Shown: positions 16,893-26,106 of the stretch, piece after piece
Numbering within the stretch: the stretch's first letter is position 1
Layout of the letters: each line of letters begins with the position of its first letter
Source: a bacterium
Lineage (GTDB): Bacteria; Vulcanimicrobiota; Vulcanimicrobiia; Vulcanimicrobiales; Vulcanimicrobiaceae
Assembly: GCA_021778415.1 (NCBI GenBank)
Contig: JAJYCL010000016.1
Span: 1 to 60,945 of the forward strand
Direction of reading: 5' to 3'
DNA length: 60,945 nucleotides
The notes under the pieces: model-generated
Told to the model about the DNA's origin: nothing
The model's input: only the letters and a program-made list of their open reading frames with translations
The model's database searches: none
Translations under genes and position numbers: made by a program

Positions 16893-17997
16893 GCTGCTTC
16901 ACAACGGTGGCAACTGCCTGAAGCGCACGATCCAACTGATCATCGCTAAAGGCCCCGATCGTCCCGATGCGCACGATTTTGCCGACGAGATCACCTTGTC
17001 CGCCGGAAATAACGACACCGTGCTCCTCTCTGAGAATAGTGACGAGATCGGATGCGGCAATCCCGCTAGGAGGCCGAGCGGCAACAACCGTAACCGAATG
17101 TGCGTCCTCATGCGAGAATATGGTGAACCCTAAGGCTCCTAAGCGCTCGCGCACCAGCGCGGCTCGCTGTACGTGCCGTGCCATGAACGCATCCGGGCCT
17201 TCGTTGACATACCGATCAAGCGACGCATCGAGAGCGTAGACAATGGAAATTGGTGGCGTCCACGGAGTCTGGCCCTTGCGCGAAAACTCCCGTGCCATTC
17301 GCAGATCGAAATAATACCGTGGCGAAGTCGATCGTTCCATCGCCTCCCAAGCGCGTTGACTCACTGCAATCATAGCAACGCCCGGCGGCGCAGCCAGCGC
17401 CTTTTGCGATGCACTCACAACAACATCGAAACCCCATGCATCCATGTGCATTGGACTCGCCGCCAATCCACTGACCGAATCAACGATGGACAACGCACCA
17501 TGTTCGCGTAGCGCCGGTACAAGTGCGGCGAGATCATTTTGCACGCCCGTCGATGTCTCGTTATGCGTGAGCAACACGCCACGAATATTATGTTGACGAT
17601 CATCGGTCAGGCGCTGCGCGAACGCAGTTGGATTCATGCACGCCCCAGGCTCCGTCGGAAGCTCCTCGACGATTGCGCCATAGTGCTGCGCAATCGCGGC
17701 CAAACGCTTTCCAAAAACGCCGACGGGAGCGGCCAGCCACCGTTCGCCTGGCGAAACAAGATTTGCGACTGCGGCTTCCAAGCCGCCGGTCCCCGAAGAA
17801 CCGAGCAATACAACATCGCTCGTCGTCCCAAAAATGGGCGCGAGTCGCGTCGAGCAGCGGTGCAATATCTCGGCAAACGCCGGGCCTCGATGATCGATCA
17901 GCGGCCGATGTTGTGCAGCAAGGACCTCCGGTGCGACCATGACGGGACCGGGGAGGAAAAGCAACGATTCTGCAGTCATGGCGCATCGTTTCGACAT
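16861..17997 (-). CDS. Class V aminotransferase, alanine/serine--glyoxylate type
   Basis: PLP enzyme, about 378 residues. Opening FLPGPVMVAPEVL and HRGPAF motifs are those of the alanine-glyoxylate/serine-pyruvate aminotransferase branch; the PLP Lys lies in VVSASQKALAAPPG near 195, and the Arg/Gly-rich C terminus RIGTIGAF binds substrate carboxylate. ATG 17997 is chosen; ATG 17979 also fits the family and the frame extends to 18051. Divergent from the MFS gene, so the two share an upstream region of about 20 bp. Alternative: a phosphoserine or 2-aminoethylphosphonate transaminase, less likely by motif. Confidence 0.82.
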   Translation of the reverse strand: MSKRCAMTAESLLFLPGPVMVAPEVLAAQHRPLIDHRGPAFAEILHRCSTRLAPIFGTTSDVVLLGSSGTGGLEAAVANLVSPGERWLAAPVGVFGKRLAAIAQHYGAIVEELPTEPGACMNPTAFAQRLTDDRQHNIRGVLLTHNETSTGVQNDLAALVPALREHGALSIVDSVSGLAASPMHMDAWGFDVVVSASQKALAAPPGVAMIAVSQRAWEAMERSTSPRYYFDLRMAREFSRKGQTPWTPPISIVYALDASLDRYVNEGPDAFMARHVQRAALVRERLGALGFTIFSHEDAHSVTVVAARPPSGIAASDLVTILREEHGVVISGGQGDLVGKIVRIGTIGAFSDDQLDRALQAVATVVKQLSYGDSKIRA

Positions 17998-18018
17998 TGT
18001 TGTGCGGTTTCTTAGCGA

Positions 18019-19383
18019 GTGAACGCGATGATAGCAAGCATTCGAGGCCACGCAGACCGGCTACGTTCGTCGGAGCAACATCCGTGGTTTACACTGGGTG
18101 CCGTCATGCTGGGCACGATCATGGGCCCGCTCGATGGTTCGATTGCGAATATCGCGCTTCCCACGATTGCAACGAGTTACCATCAAAGCATCGCCCATAC
18201 CGAATGGGTGTTACTCGCGTACATGCTCGTGATGGCATCGACACTCGTCATCTTCGGTCGGCTCGGCGATATATTCGGGCAGAAGCGCGTCTACCTCGGC
18301 GGATTTGCCATCTTCGCTTTTGGATCGCTGGCCTGCACGATTGCACCGTCACTCTCGACGCTCATTGCTGCGCGCGCCCTCCAAGGCATCGGGGCCGCAA
18401 TGTTGATGTCGTCGTCGCCCGCGATTATTGTCCACACGTTCCCGGTTTCGATTCGTGGGCGCGCCATCGGTCTTAATGGTGCAGCCGTCGCCGTTGGGCT
18501 CCTTGCGGGGCCGCTCCTTGGCGGTTTGATCTTACATGTCGCGAGTTGGCGCTGGATTTTTGCCATCAACCTGCCAATATCGGTTATCGCATTTGCATTT
18601 GCCGCGTTCGTCTTGCATCGCACTCCCGGTCGCAAAGAAGAGATCGATTTTCTCGGTGCGGGCGTGCTTGCAGTTGCGCTTTTTTCCATAGCGCTTGCCT
18701 TTAGCCAGGCCCCACTTTGGGGATGGACTTCACCGCTCACCATCGGAGTTTTTATCGGTGGGATCATTGCGACGAGCATCTTTATCGCAATCGAAGCTCG
18801 TGCCGTTGCACCGACGCTCGATCTTGCGCTCTTTCGAATCCGCCTCTTCGGCATGTCGACGATCGCCGCGACCATGTTCTTTATTGCGTTGTCTGCCGTA
18901 GTCTTTACTATTCCGCTCGACGCGCAACTCGTTAGCGGGTACAGCGGCCTTCAGGCCGCCCTCACCTTGCTCCCGATTTTTCTTTTCAATATCGTGCTCG
19001 CGCCGACGGCCGGTGCGCTCTCCGATAAAATTCCCATTCGCATCCTAGCCACGATTGGAGCGAGTATCTTTGCCATCGGCATCGGCACGTTAGCGTGGAT
19101 CGGCTTCCAGCCACTACACCACGCAACGATTCTCGCGATGGTCTTTGCGGGCATTGGAACGACGATTTTTAGCCAGCCGAACAACAATGCCATCATGAGC
19201 GCGGCACCCGCACACCGACGCGGCGTCGCTGCCGGGACGTTAGCCACGGCGCGCACGGCAGGCCAACTCCTCGGAACGGCACTTGCCGGCGGTCTCTACT
19301 ATGCAGTAGGAGCGCACGGCATTTTTGTTGCCGTTGCGCTCCTGATGGTCATCGTTGCAGTTGTGTCGTTTACGCGCGACTGA
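18019..19383 (+). CDS. MFS drug exporter, DHA2/EmrB-QacA type
   Basis: 454 residues, about 14 membrane spans. Motif C-like and DHA2 hallmarks are visible: LDGSIANIALPTI in span 1, GRLGDIFGQKRVYLGG (motif A, loop 2-3) and GPLLGGLILHVASWRWIFAINLP (span 5 onward). Proton-driven export of drugs or organic compounds is expected; the substrate is unknown. Start is GTG 18019 or ATG 18028 in the same frame. The last 14 bp overlap lon on the other strand. No regulator is adjacent. Confidence 0.85.
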   Translation: MNAMIASIRGHADRLRSSEQHPWFTLGAVMLGTIMGPLDGSIANIALPTIATSYHQSIAHTEWVLLAYMLVMASTLVIFGRLGDIFGQKRVYLGGFAIFAFGSLACTIAPSLSTLIAARALQGIGAAMLMSSSPAIIVHTFPVSIRGRAIGLNGAAVAVGLLAGPLLGGLILHVASWRWIFAINLPISVIAFAFAAFVLHRTPGRKEEIDFLGAGVLAVALFSIALAFSQAPLWGWTSPLTIGVFIGGIIATSIFIAIEARAVAPTLDLALFRIRLFGMSTIAATMFFIALSAVVFTIPLDAQLVSGYSGLQAALTLLPIFLFNIVLAPTAGALSDKIPIRILATIGASIFAIGIGTLAWIGFQPLHHATILAMVFAGIGTTIFSQPNNNAIMSAAPAHRRGVAAGTLATARTAGQLLGTALAGGLYYAVGAHGIFVAVALLMVIVAVVSFTRD

Positions 19384-21823
19384 CGCGTCGGGTTGTTCGC
19401 TTTGCAGCCGGACGCCGTTTGGTTATCGAGACAACGTTCCCCTCACCACGCTTCATCGTGTCGCCCAAAGCAACCGGCGCAATGATCCGCTTTCCGAGCG
19501 CATGATAGAAGACTTGCGAAAGTTCTTCCACCGGAACGAACGTCATCGAGTCGCGAATCTCTTTAGGAATATCGTCGAGATCCATCTCGTTGCGAATCGG
19601 AAAGAGAATCTTACTGATGCCCGCTCGTTTTGCGCCAAGCACTTTTTCCTTGAGCCCACCAATGGGGAGCACTTGCCCCGTTAATGTGATCTCGCCCGTC
19701 ATCGCAAGATTCGGATCGACTTTCATTCCGGTGAGCATTGAGGTAATCGATGTCGCAATCGAAATACCGGCCGACGGCCCGTCTTTCGGCGTTGCCCCAG
19801 CCGGGACATGAATATGCAAATCGTGTTTTGCGAAATAATCGTCGGCTAACCCTAATTCGGCGCTTCGCGAACGAAGAAATGAGACGGCGGCCTGCGCGGA
19901 CTCTTTCATGACATCGCCAAGCTGGCCGGTGAGAACAAGTTTTCCGGTTCCCGGCATCGCCTGCGTTTCGATGAAGAGAATATCGCCACCAACCGGCGTC
20001 CACGCCATGCCTGTCGCTACGCCGACGGATGCCACACGTTTTTTTACTTCATTGAAAAAGCGCGGTTTTTTCAGGTATTCCGCGAGGTTATCGGCCTTGA
20101 TTCTCGCCTTGAGACGCGGATTATCTGCAGCCTGGCGCGCGACTTTACGAAAGACCGTCCCAATTTCACGCTCCAAGTTACGCACACCGGCTTCACGCGT
20201 GTAATCATTGATAATCGCACGCAGCGCGGGATCGGCAATTTGCACGTGCTGCTCTTTTAGCCCGTTGGCAAGGCGCTGTTTTTTCACCAGATAGCGTTTG
20301 GCGATTTGGAGTTTCTCCATCTCGGTGTATCCGGAAAGTTGAATGATTTCCATACGATCGCGCAACGGCGGCGAAATCGTATCGAGCGAGTTTGCGGTAC
20401 ACACGAAGAGAACGCCGGAAAGATCGAAGGGCAGATCGAGATAGTGATCGCGGAACCCCTTATTCTGCTCCGGATCGAGGACTTCAAGTAGAGCCGATTG
20501 CGGATCCCCGCGATAATCGGCGCCGACTTTATCGATCTCATCGATCATCACGACAGGATTACGGGTTCCCGCATCGCGCAGAGCGCGAATGATCGTTCCC
20601 GGCATCGCGCCGATATAGGTGCGCCGATGCCCGCGAATTTCTGCCTCGTCTCGCACGCCGCCAACCGAAAGGCGAACGAATTTCCGACCCATCGCCTTGG
20701 CTATCGATTGCCCAAGCGAGGTTTTGCCAACACCGGGTGGGCCGACAAAGCACAAAATTGGGCCGGTGATTTGTTTCTTGAGCTTGCCGACGGCGAGGTA
20801 TTCGACAATACGATCCTTGATTTTCTCGAGATCGTAATGATCTTCATCGAGGACCTTGCGGGCCACGTTAAGATCGAGATGATCGTCCGTCGTTACCGAC
20901 CAAGGAAGTGTCGTAATCCAATCAAGGTAGGTTCGAATGACCGAATACTCGGGTGACGCCTGCGGCACTTTTGAGAGCCGATCCAATTCCCGATCTGCGG
21001 CTTTTTTTGCATCTTCGGGCAAGTTCGCCGCATCGATTTTCTCGCGCAATTCGTTCATTTCGGATTGCTGAGGATCGATTTCGCCGAGTTCTTCTTGAAT
21101 TGCGCGAAGCTGTTGACGCAGATAAAATTCGCGCTGGTTCTTTTCCATTTCGCGCTGAATATCGGTCTGAATTTTATGCCCGAGCTCGACGACTTCCAAT
21201 TCCTTCGTGAGCAACATCGTCAGCTTGCGCATCCGCTTGGCGGTATTGCGTTCTTCGAGAATGGCTTGCCGCTCGGCCGTTTCCAAGCGCATCGTCTGCG
21301 TGATGAAATAGGTGAGCAAATTCGGATCGGAAATGTTATGCACTTCCATCTCCATCTCACGCGGAGCCGAAGGCATATACGAAATCAGTTTTCCGAACAA
21401 GGTAGAGAGGTTGCGATGCATGGCAAGCAACTGGTCGGATTCAACCGTAATATCCGGCATTTCCGAGTAGGAGGCCATCATATAGGGTTCGCTCTGCACG
21501 AACTCGTCGATGCGGAATACTTCTTGACCGGCAATAATGCAGCGTAAGGTTCCGTCGGGAACTTTGAGCATTTTTTGCACGATGCCGATGGTTCCGACTC
21601 GGACAACGTCGCCCGTGCCGGGATTTTCCGTATCGCGATCCTTGAGCGCGACCAAGCCGATCGGCTTACCTTCACGCAGGGCCTCTTCAACGAGTGCAAT
21701 GCCATTGCGTTTTACAACGGCAAGCGGCATGACCGTATGCGGAAAGAGTACGGCATCTTGCAACGGCAAAATTCCGATGATTCCGGCAGAAGTTGTTTTG
21801 GTTTGTGATTTACGCGCAGCCAT
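19370..21823 (-). CDS. lon: ATP-dependent protease Lon
   Basis: Cytoplasmic hexameric protease that degrades misfolded and regulatory proteins. 817 residues: LAN substrate-binding domain (about 15-210), coiled-coil region, AAA+ module with Walker A GPPGVGKT (361-368) and Walker B VVMIDEID (about 424-431), and the protease domain with the catalytic dyad Ser684 (DGPSAG) and Lys727 (GGLKEK). The C-terminal basic tail is unusual but short. Only 2 bp downstream of hsp20, so it is transcribed from the CIRCE-controlled promoter ahead of hsp20. Confidence 0.97.
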   Translation of the reverse strand: MAARKSQTKTTSAGIIGILPLQDAVLFPHTVMPLAVVKRNGIALVEEALREGKPIGLVALKDRDTENPGTGDVVRVGTIGIVQKMLKVPDGTLRCIIAGQEVFRIDEFVQSEPYMMASYSEMPDITVESDQLLAMHRNLSTLFGKLISYMPSAPREMEMEVHNISDPNLLTYFITQTMRLETAERQAILEERNTAKRMRKLTMLLTKELEVVELGHKIQTDIQREMEKNQREFYLRQQLRAIQEELGEIDPQQSEMNELREKIDAANLPEDAKKAADRELDRLSKVPQASPEYSVIRTYLDWITTLPWSVTTDDHLDLNVARKVLDEDHYDLEKIKDRIVEYLAVGKLKKQITGPILCFVGPPGVGKTSLGQSIAKAMGRKFVRLSVGGVRDEAEIRGHRRTYIGAMPGTIIRALRDAGTRNPVVMIDEIDKVGADYRGDPQSALLEVLDPEQNKGFRDHYLDLPFDLSGVLFVCTANSLDTISPPLRDRMEIIQLSGYTEMEKLQIAKRYLVKKQRLANGLKEQHVQIADPALRAIINDYTREAGVRNLEREIGTVFRKVARQAADNPRLKARIKADNLAEYLKKPRFFNEVKKRVASVGVATGMAWTPVGGDILFIETQAMPGTGKLVLTGQLGDVMKESAQAAVSFLRSRSAELGLADDYFAKHDLHIHVPAGATPKDGPSAGISIATSITSMLTGMKVDPNLAMTGEITLTGQVLPIGGLKEKVLGAKRAGISKILFPIRNEMDLDDIPKEIRDSMTFVPVEELSQVFYHALGKRIIAPVALGDTMKRGEGNVVSITKRRPAAKRTTRRVSRA

Positions 21824-21825
21824 AA

Positions 21826-22215
21826 TTACGGGCGAGTCCTTGTCACGATGATATGAAGTTCAGTGCGAGAAGTCGGAAGGTAATGGATTTCGGCAATCGG
21901 CAACGTGATGACGAGCATGCCATCGCCGTATTCGGCAACGAGATCATCGTAACGGACGGGTGCCGGCAGGGCGACCTCTTTAATGAAGGTTCCAAAGCCG
22001 ATTTCTTTTTGAGCGAAACGAGTGGGCGGAAGCGTGCGACGATCTTGACGTTGGCCGGAGATGACCAGACGATGCCCATCGAGTGAGAGGCGTAACGATT
22101 CGGGTTCGATGGCCGCGAGCTCAACGTACACGAAAACGCGTCGCCCGCCCTCATCGACGAGGACATCGGCGTTCGGCTCAAACTGACCGAGGCGCGAGCG
22201 CAGCACGAAATCCAT
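21826..22215 (-). CDS. Small heat-shock protein (Hsp20/alpha-crystallin)
   Basis: Holdase chaperone that keeps unfolding proteins soluble for refolding or degradation. About 129 residues with an alpha-crystallin domain: the opening PNADVLVDE, VELAAIEPESLRLSLDGHRLVISGQR, and the C-terminal ADGMLVITLP-like segment (YGDGMLVITLPI). ATG 22215 is chosen because a GGAAGGGG ribosome site precedes it; the frame extends 5 codons upstream. A perfect CIRCE lies 25 bp upstream, so HrcA repression is expected. lon follows with a 2-bp gap, coupling holdase and protease. Confidence 0.88.
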   Translation of the reverse strand: MDFVLRSRLGQFEPNADVLVDEGGRRVFVYVELAAIEPESLRLSLDGHRLVISGQRQDRRTLPPTRFAQKEIGFGTFIKEVALPAPVRYDDLVAEYGDGMLVITLPIAEIHYLPTSRTELHIIVTRTRP

Positions 22216-22239
22216 AGTTCCCCTTCCCAACCCGCAAAG

Positions 22240-22266
22240 TTAGCACTCGGTTTCGCCGAGTGCTAA
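22240..22266 (-). promoter_or_regulatory. CIRCE element (HrcA operator), perfect
   Basis: TTAGCACTC (22240-22248), 9-base spacer, GAGTGCTAA (22258-22266): an exact match to the CIRCE consensus on both arms. It lies 25 bp upstream of the hsp20 ATG, and no other gene start is in range, so the hsp20-lon operon is the target. HrcA itself is not in the window. Confidence 0.96.
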
Positions 22267-22274
22267 TGCTTCGC

Positions 22275-22910
22275 CTACTGGCCGGAAGGGTCGGGAAGAT
22301 CGCGTCCGGCGGGCCAAACCACGCACGGCACAAGCCGAACCCGAAGGGGATCAAGCGCGCCGGCCGGGATCGAGACCCGGAAGAACTCCTGATAGTTGGT
22401 CTTCACGCCAAAGCGCTTCACCGGCGGGAACTGGGTGACCGTATCGGCCGGCATATGGGCGACCCCAAGCACCAGATTACTCAGGCGGGCATCGGCGGCG
22501 GACATATAATCTTGGTGGCGCTGGGCCAGCCATGTCGTGCCATCGTGCAGCGTATAGAGAAATCCGATGACATTGCCCTGGATCATCGTGGTTTCGGCGA
22601 CGACTTTATCGATGCGCACGATCTGCATGGCCGATTTTGCCGGGGGTTGCAGCACCTGCGGGACTCCGCGCGATGAATCCAAGCACGGACCGCCATTTAA
22701 CGGCGCTGCATCCACGCTTGCCGAAGGCAAACTTTGCGAGGTGGAATCCAGCGGAATGGGGGTCGTGATCGGAGCTGGCGGCAGCGTCGGCAGCGGAGTC
22801 ACCTGCTGAGCTGCGCTCACGGACGAAACCGACGCAAGCATCGTGAGAACGAAAAATGCCACGAGTTTTCTCATGGGCAGACCGCTTCGCGCACGAAGGA
22901 AGCCATTCAT
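22275..22910 (-). CDS. Secreted or periplasmic protein of unknown function
   Basis: 211 residues from ATG 22910, chosen because a GGAGG stands 6 bases before it. An alternative ATG at 22874 would give a classical signal peptide directly. The hydrophobic stretch VAFFVLTMLASVSSV followed by SAAQQ fits signal peptidase I cleavage. A Pro/Thr-rich linker follows (PLPTLPPAPITTPIPL), then a compact domain of about 130 residues with Cys residues at two places. No family recognised. Its 3' end is just before the CIRCE of hsp20, so it does not share that promoter. Divergent from the dehydrogenase gene. Confidence 0.72.
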   Translation of the reverse strand: MNGFLRARSGLPMRKLVAFFVLTMLASVSSVSAAQQVTPLPTLPPAPITTPIPLDSTSQSLPSASVDAAPLNGGPCLDSSRGVPQVLQPPAKSAMQIVRIDKVVAETTMIQGNVIGFLYTLHDGTTWLAQRHQDYMSAADARLSNLVLGVAHMPADTVTQFPPVKRFGVKTNYQEFFRVSIPAGALDPLRVRLVPCVVWPAGRDLPDPSGQ

Positions 22911-22948
22911 GCAACCTCCGAGCAATCCGAAGCGGTTGCCATGAAGCG

Positions 22949-23989
22949 ATGAAAGCAACCGTCTACCACGGCACGCGCGACGTTCGCGTCGAGACCGTCC
23001 CCGACCCGAGCATTCTCGCTCCAACCGATGCCATCGTACGCGTCACGCGCGCGGCAATTTGCGGCTCCGATTTATGGTTTTATCGCGGTATCACTCCATG
23101 GGAACCGGGAGAGCGGACCGGCCATGAATTCGTCGGCGTGATCGAAGCGATCGGATCCGATGTGCGATCGCTGAAGATCGGCGACGCCGTCATCGCACCA
23201 TTTGCCATCAGCGACGGCACCTGCGAGTTCTGTCATCTCGGCTTGCAAACATCATGCCTGCATGGTGATTTCTGGGGCAGCGAAAAAAATGGCGGACAAG
23301 CGGAGATGGTTCGCGTTCCGTATGCCGACGGGACGCTGGTAAAAATGAGTGACGTCATGGCCCATGACGACGCCATGCTTGCCCATGCTGCGACGTTATC
23401 GGACGTGATGGGGACCGGGCATCACGGTGCGGTCACCGCCGGAACCAAGCGCGGAGGGACCGTCGTTGTCATTGGAGACGGCGCCGTTGGATTATGCGCG
23501 GTTCATTCTGCGGCAAAACTTCTCGATGCAGAACATATCATCGCCGTTGGACATAACGCGCATCGCCTTGAATTGGCGCGAGAATTCGGCGCAACAACAA
23601 TTTTGAACTCGCATGACGATGGCGTTGCCGAGACGATCCTCGAACTCACCAAAGGCGGAAGCCCGAGTGTTGTCGAGGCTGTCGGAAATCAGGAAAGCCT
23701 GGATCTTGCCGTTGCCGTTGCCAGGCCCGGTGGAACGCTCACCTTTGTCGGTGTACCGCATAATGTTGAAAAACCGGATCTGCGTGGCATCTTTTTAAAG
23801 AATGTCTCGCTGCGCGGCGGCTTAGCCCCGGTGCGCGCGTACCTTGAAGATCTTATCGCCGCAACATCGGCCAAACGCATTACGCCGGGACGCGTTTTCG
23901 ATCTCGAACTCGCGATCAATGACACGCCAAAAGGCTATGCCGCAATGGATGAACGACGCGCAATCAAAGTGCTGTTGCGTCCCAATTGA
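22949..23989 (+). CDS. Zinc-dependent alcohol dehydrogenase (MDR family)
   Basis: 346 residues, NAD(P)-dependent oxidoreductase. Catalytic zinc ligands are visible in CGSDLWFYRG and GHEFVG; the Rossmann motif is GDGAVGLCAV near 175. In the structural-zinc lobe the first Cys is Asp (ISDGTCEFC, then TSC), a variant known from threonine-dehydrogenase-like members, so structural zinc may be altered. ATG 22949 gives the family start MKATVYHG. Its stop overlaps the TTG start of the next gene (TTGA), suggesting one pathway of alcohol/aldehyde and ester turnover; substrate unknown. Confidence 0.85.
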   Translation: MKATVYHGTRDVRVETVPDPSILAPTDAIVRVTRAAICGSDLWFYRGITPWEPGERTGHEFVGVIEAIGSDVRSLKIGDAVIAPFAISDGTCEFCHLGLQTSCLHGDFWGSEKNGGQAEMVRVPYADGTLVKMSDVMAHDDAMLAHAATLSDVMGTGHHGAVTAGTKRGGTVVVIGDGAVGLCAVHSAAKLLDAEHIIAVGHNAHRLELAREFGATTILNSHDDGVAETILELTKGGSPSVVEAVGNQESLDLAVAVARPGGTLTFVGVPHNVEKPDLRGIFLKNVSLRGGLAPVRAYLEDLIAATSAKRITPGRVFDLELAINDTPKGYAAMDERRAIKVLLRPN

Positions 23990-24732
23990 CGCCTGCATAT
24001 TTCGAACGTTACGGTGATGCAAACAAGCCGGCGATCGTGTTTCTCCATGGCATTCGCCTCGGTCGCGCGATGTGGGCGGAACAAGCACGTGCTCTCCAAG
24101 ACGCGTTTTGCATCCTTGCCATCGATCTGCCCGGACACGGTGCGGCAACCGAGATTCCGTTCACGCACGATCACCTAATCGCAACCATCGATGCGGCAAT
24201 GGACGCAAGTGGTATCGCCCGAGCAACCGTTGTCGGGTATTCACTCGGCGGCTATGTTGCCATTGATTACGCGCATACCCGACCTGAGCGCGTCAGCGCA
24301 CTTTTTCTCGATGCTTGTGCGCTCGATCCTGAAGGCTGGAAAGCATGGCCGTACCCATTTGCGGCGACAGTAGCCAATGCGTTACCGAGCAGTGCGCTGC
24401 ACGCGCTTGCGCTGCCGATTATCTATGCGACGCTTCCTTTTGCAACGGCACAGATGGTAGCTGGCATTCCGTTTAACGCAAACATGCTGGTGGAACTTGG
24501 GCGCTACATCACCGAACGCCCGCGTTTTAGCGAACTGCTTGCTTCCTATCAAGGCCCGGTTGCCATCGCAAATGCCGCCCTCGATTATGTCTTTCGCATG
24601 GATGAAGAACGTTTTCTGCGGAGTAGCAAACGCTCACGCTACATTCCCATTCCCGGCTTTGATCATGTTGCACCGCTTCGTGAACCGCACGCCTTCGCTA
24701 AGGCAGTCGGGCGCTTCGCCGCTGCCAATTAG
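23986..24732 (+). CDS. Alpha/beta hydrolase
   Basis: 248 residues. HG oxyanion motif in VFLHGIRLG, nucleophile elbow GYSLGG near residue 86, and a C-terminal catalytic His in GFDHVAPL near 228. Start is TTG 23986, overlapping the stop of the dehydrogenase gene by 4 bp, since no ATG lies near; the coupling supports this unusual start. Esterase, lactonase or C-C hydrolase are all possible; no specific substrate can be assigned. It is followed after 36 bp by an amino-acid permease. Confidence 0.78.
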   Translation: MTPAYFERYGDANKPAIVFLHGIRLGRAMWAEQARALQDAFCILAIDLPGHGAATEIPFTHDHLIATIDAAMDASGIARATVVGYSLGGYVAIDYAHTRPERVSALFLDACALDPEGWKAWPYPFAATVANALPSSALHALALPIIYATLPFATAQMVAGIPFNANMLVELGRYITERPRFSELLASYQGPVAIANAALDYVFRMDEERFLRSSKRSRYIPIPGFDHVAPLREPHAFAKAVGRFAAAN

Positions 24733-24768
24733 CAGGGCGCGCGGGTTCTCCACGCTAACGCGCAGTCG

Positions 24769-26106
24769 ATGGCCACGCTCCTTCGCCGCTTAGGGACACG
24801 CGATGCCGCCCTCATTGTAATGGGTGGCATTATCGGTTCTGGAATTTTCCGCAATCCGTCGGTCGTCGCCAAACTCGTCCATACCGGACCGCTGGTGATG
24901 CTGGCTTGGATCCTTGGTGGCATCATTGCGTTACTCGGTGCATTTCTCTTTGCAGAACTTGCGTCACGCCGGCCCGCAGACGGTGGGCTGTACGCCTATA
25001 TGCGCGACGCCTTTCATCCGTCGCTTGCATTCGCTTATGGATGGACGCTTTTACTTGTCTCACAGTCCGGTGGAGCAGCGGCCGCCGCACAAACGTTTGC
25101 CGGGTATTTTGAGCCTCTTACCGGCTTGCATGTGAACAAAAATCTCCTTGCGGCGATAACCGTTGCCGTGTTCGTTGCCGTGAATTGTCTTGGCGTCAAG
25201 GCCGGATCACGAACACAAAATGCGTTCATGGTAGCAAAGATTCTCGCTATTGTCGGTTTCATCGGCATCGGCTTGTTTGCACCGATGCATGCAAGTGCCT
25301 CAACGCTCATGCACGCCGCACCGCCACCGAACGCGCTTGCAGCAATGGGACTCGCACTTGTTCCGGTTCTCTTTGCCTATAGCGGCTGGCAAACGTCGTC
25401 GTTCATGACTGGGGAATTGCGCGATCCGCAACGCACACTACCGCGTGGAATGATCATCGGTGTCGGTATTGTGATCGGCTTGTATCTTGCGGTCAATGCG
25501 GTTAGCCTTTGGGTGCTGGGACCGAGCGGACTTGCAGCTACCGACACACCGGCTTCGGATATCGCTCGCGCAGTTCTCGGCCCCGTCGGGCAGCGCGCGA
25601 TGGCGATCGTCGTTGCACTTTCCACCCTCGGTTTTCTCGGCAATCAAATACTCACATCGCCACGCGTCTATTTTCAGATGGCGGCCGACGGCGTCTTCTT
25701 TAAGCAACTTGCCTGGATTCACCCAACCACGCGCGTGCCGGTCGTTGCCATCGCCGTGCAAGGCATTGCCGCTCTGCTCATCGCCTTGCTACCCAATTAC
25801 GAACAGATTCTCAACTATGTGACATCGGTTGATTACGTCTTTTTTGGACTTGCTGCCATCGCCTTAATTGTCTTTCGCGTTCGTGACGCGCGCAGCGGCA
25901 ACTCTCCCGGTGGAATAAAAATGCCATTGCATCCCTATTCAACAATTCTCTTCGGAGCCGTTGCTTGGGCAATCGTCGCCGACGTTGCGCTAAAATCGCC
26001 GGGTGATTCCCTTGCCGGGTTAGGAATACTCCTCTCGGCTCTTCCCGTGTATTGGCTGTTCGTTCGCTTCCGCCGTGCGAACGATGTTGCCTCTACGGAA
26101 TCCTGA
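24769..26106 (+). CDS. APC-family amino acid permease
   Basis: 445 residues, about 12 membrane spans. The first span carries the unwound substrate-binding motif GGIIGSGIF, typical of APC transporters, followed by LGGIIALLGAFLFAELASRRPADGG. Likely imports amino acids by proton or exchange coupling; the specificity (LAT-like or ethanolamine/serine-like) cannot be read. Its 3' end overlaps the opposing outer-membrane protein gene by 14 bp. Not obviously tied to the dehydrogenase genes upstream, though transcription could continue from them. Confidence 0.85.
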   Translation: MATLLRRLGTRDAALIVMGGIIGSGIFRNPSVVAKLVHTGPLVMLAWILGGIIALLGAFLFAELASRRPADGGLYAYMRDAFHPSLAFAYGWTLLLVSQSGGAAAAAQTFAGYFEPLTGLHVNKNLLAAITVAVFVAVNCLGVKAGSRTQNAFMVAKILAIVGFIGIGLFAPMHASASTLMHAAPPPNALAAMGLALVPVLFAYSGWQTSSFMTGELRDPQRTLPRGMIIGVGIVIGLYLAVNAVSLWVLGPSGLAATDTPASDIARAVLGPVGQRAMAIVVALSTLGFLGNQILTSPRVYFQMAADGVFFKQLAWIHPTTRVPVVAIAVQGIAALLIALLPNYEQILNYVTSVDYVFFGLAAIALIVFRVRDARSGNSPGGIKMPLHPYSTILFGAVAWAIVADVALKSPGDSLAGLGILLSALPVYWLFVRFRRANDVASTES

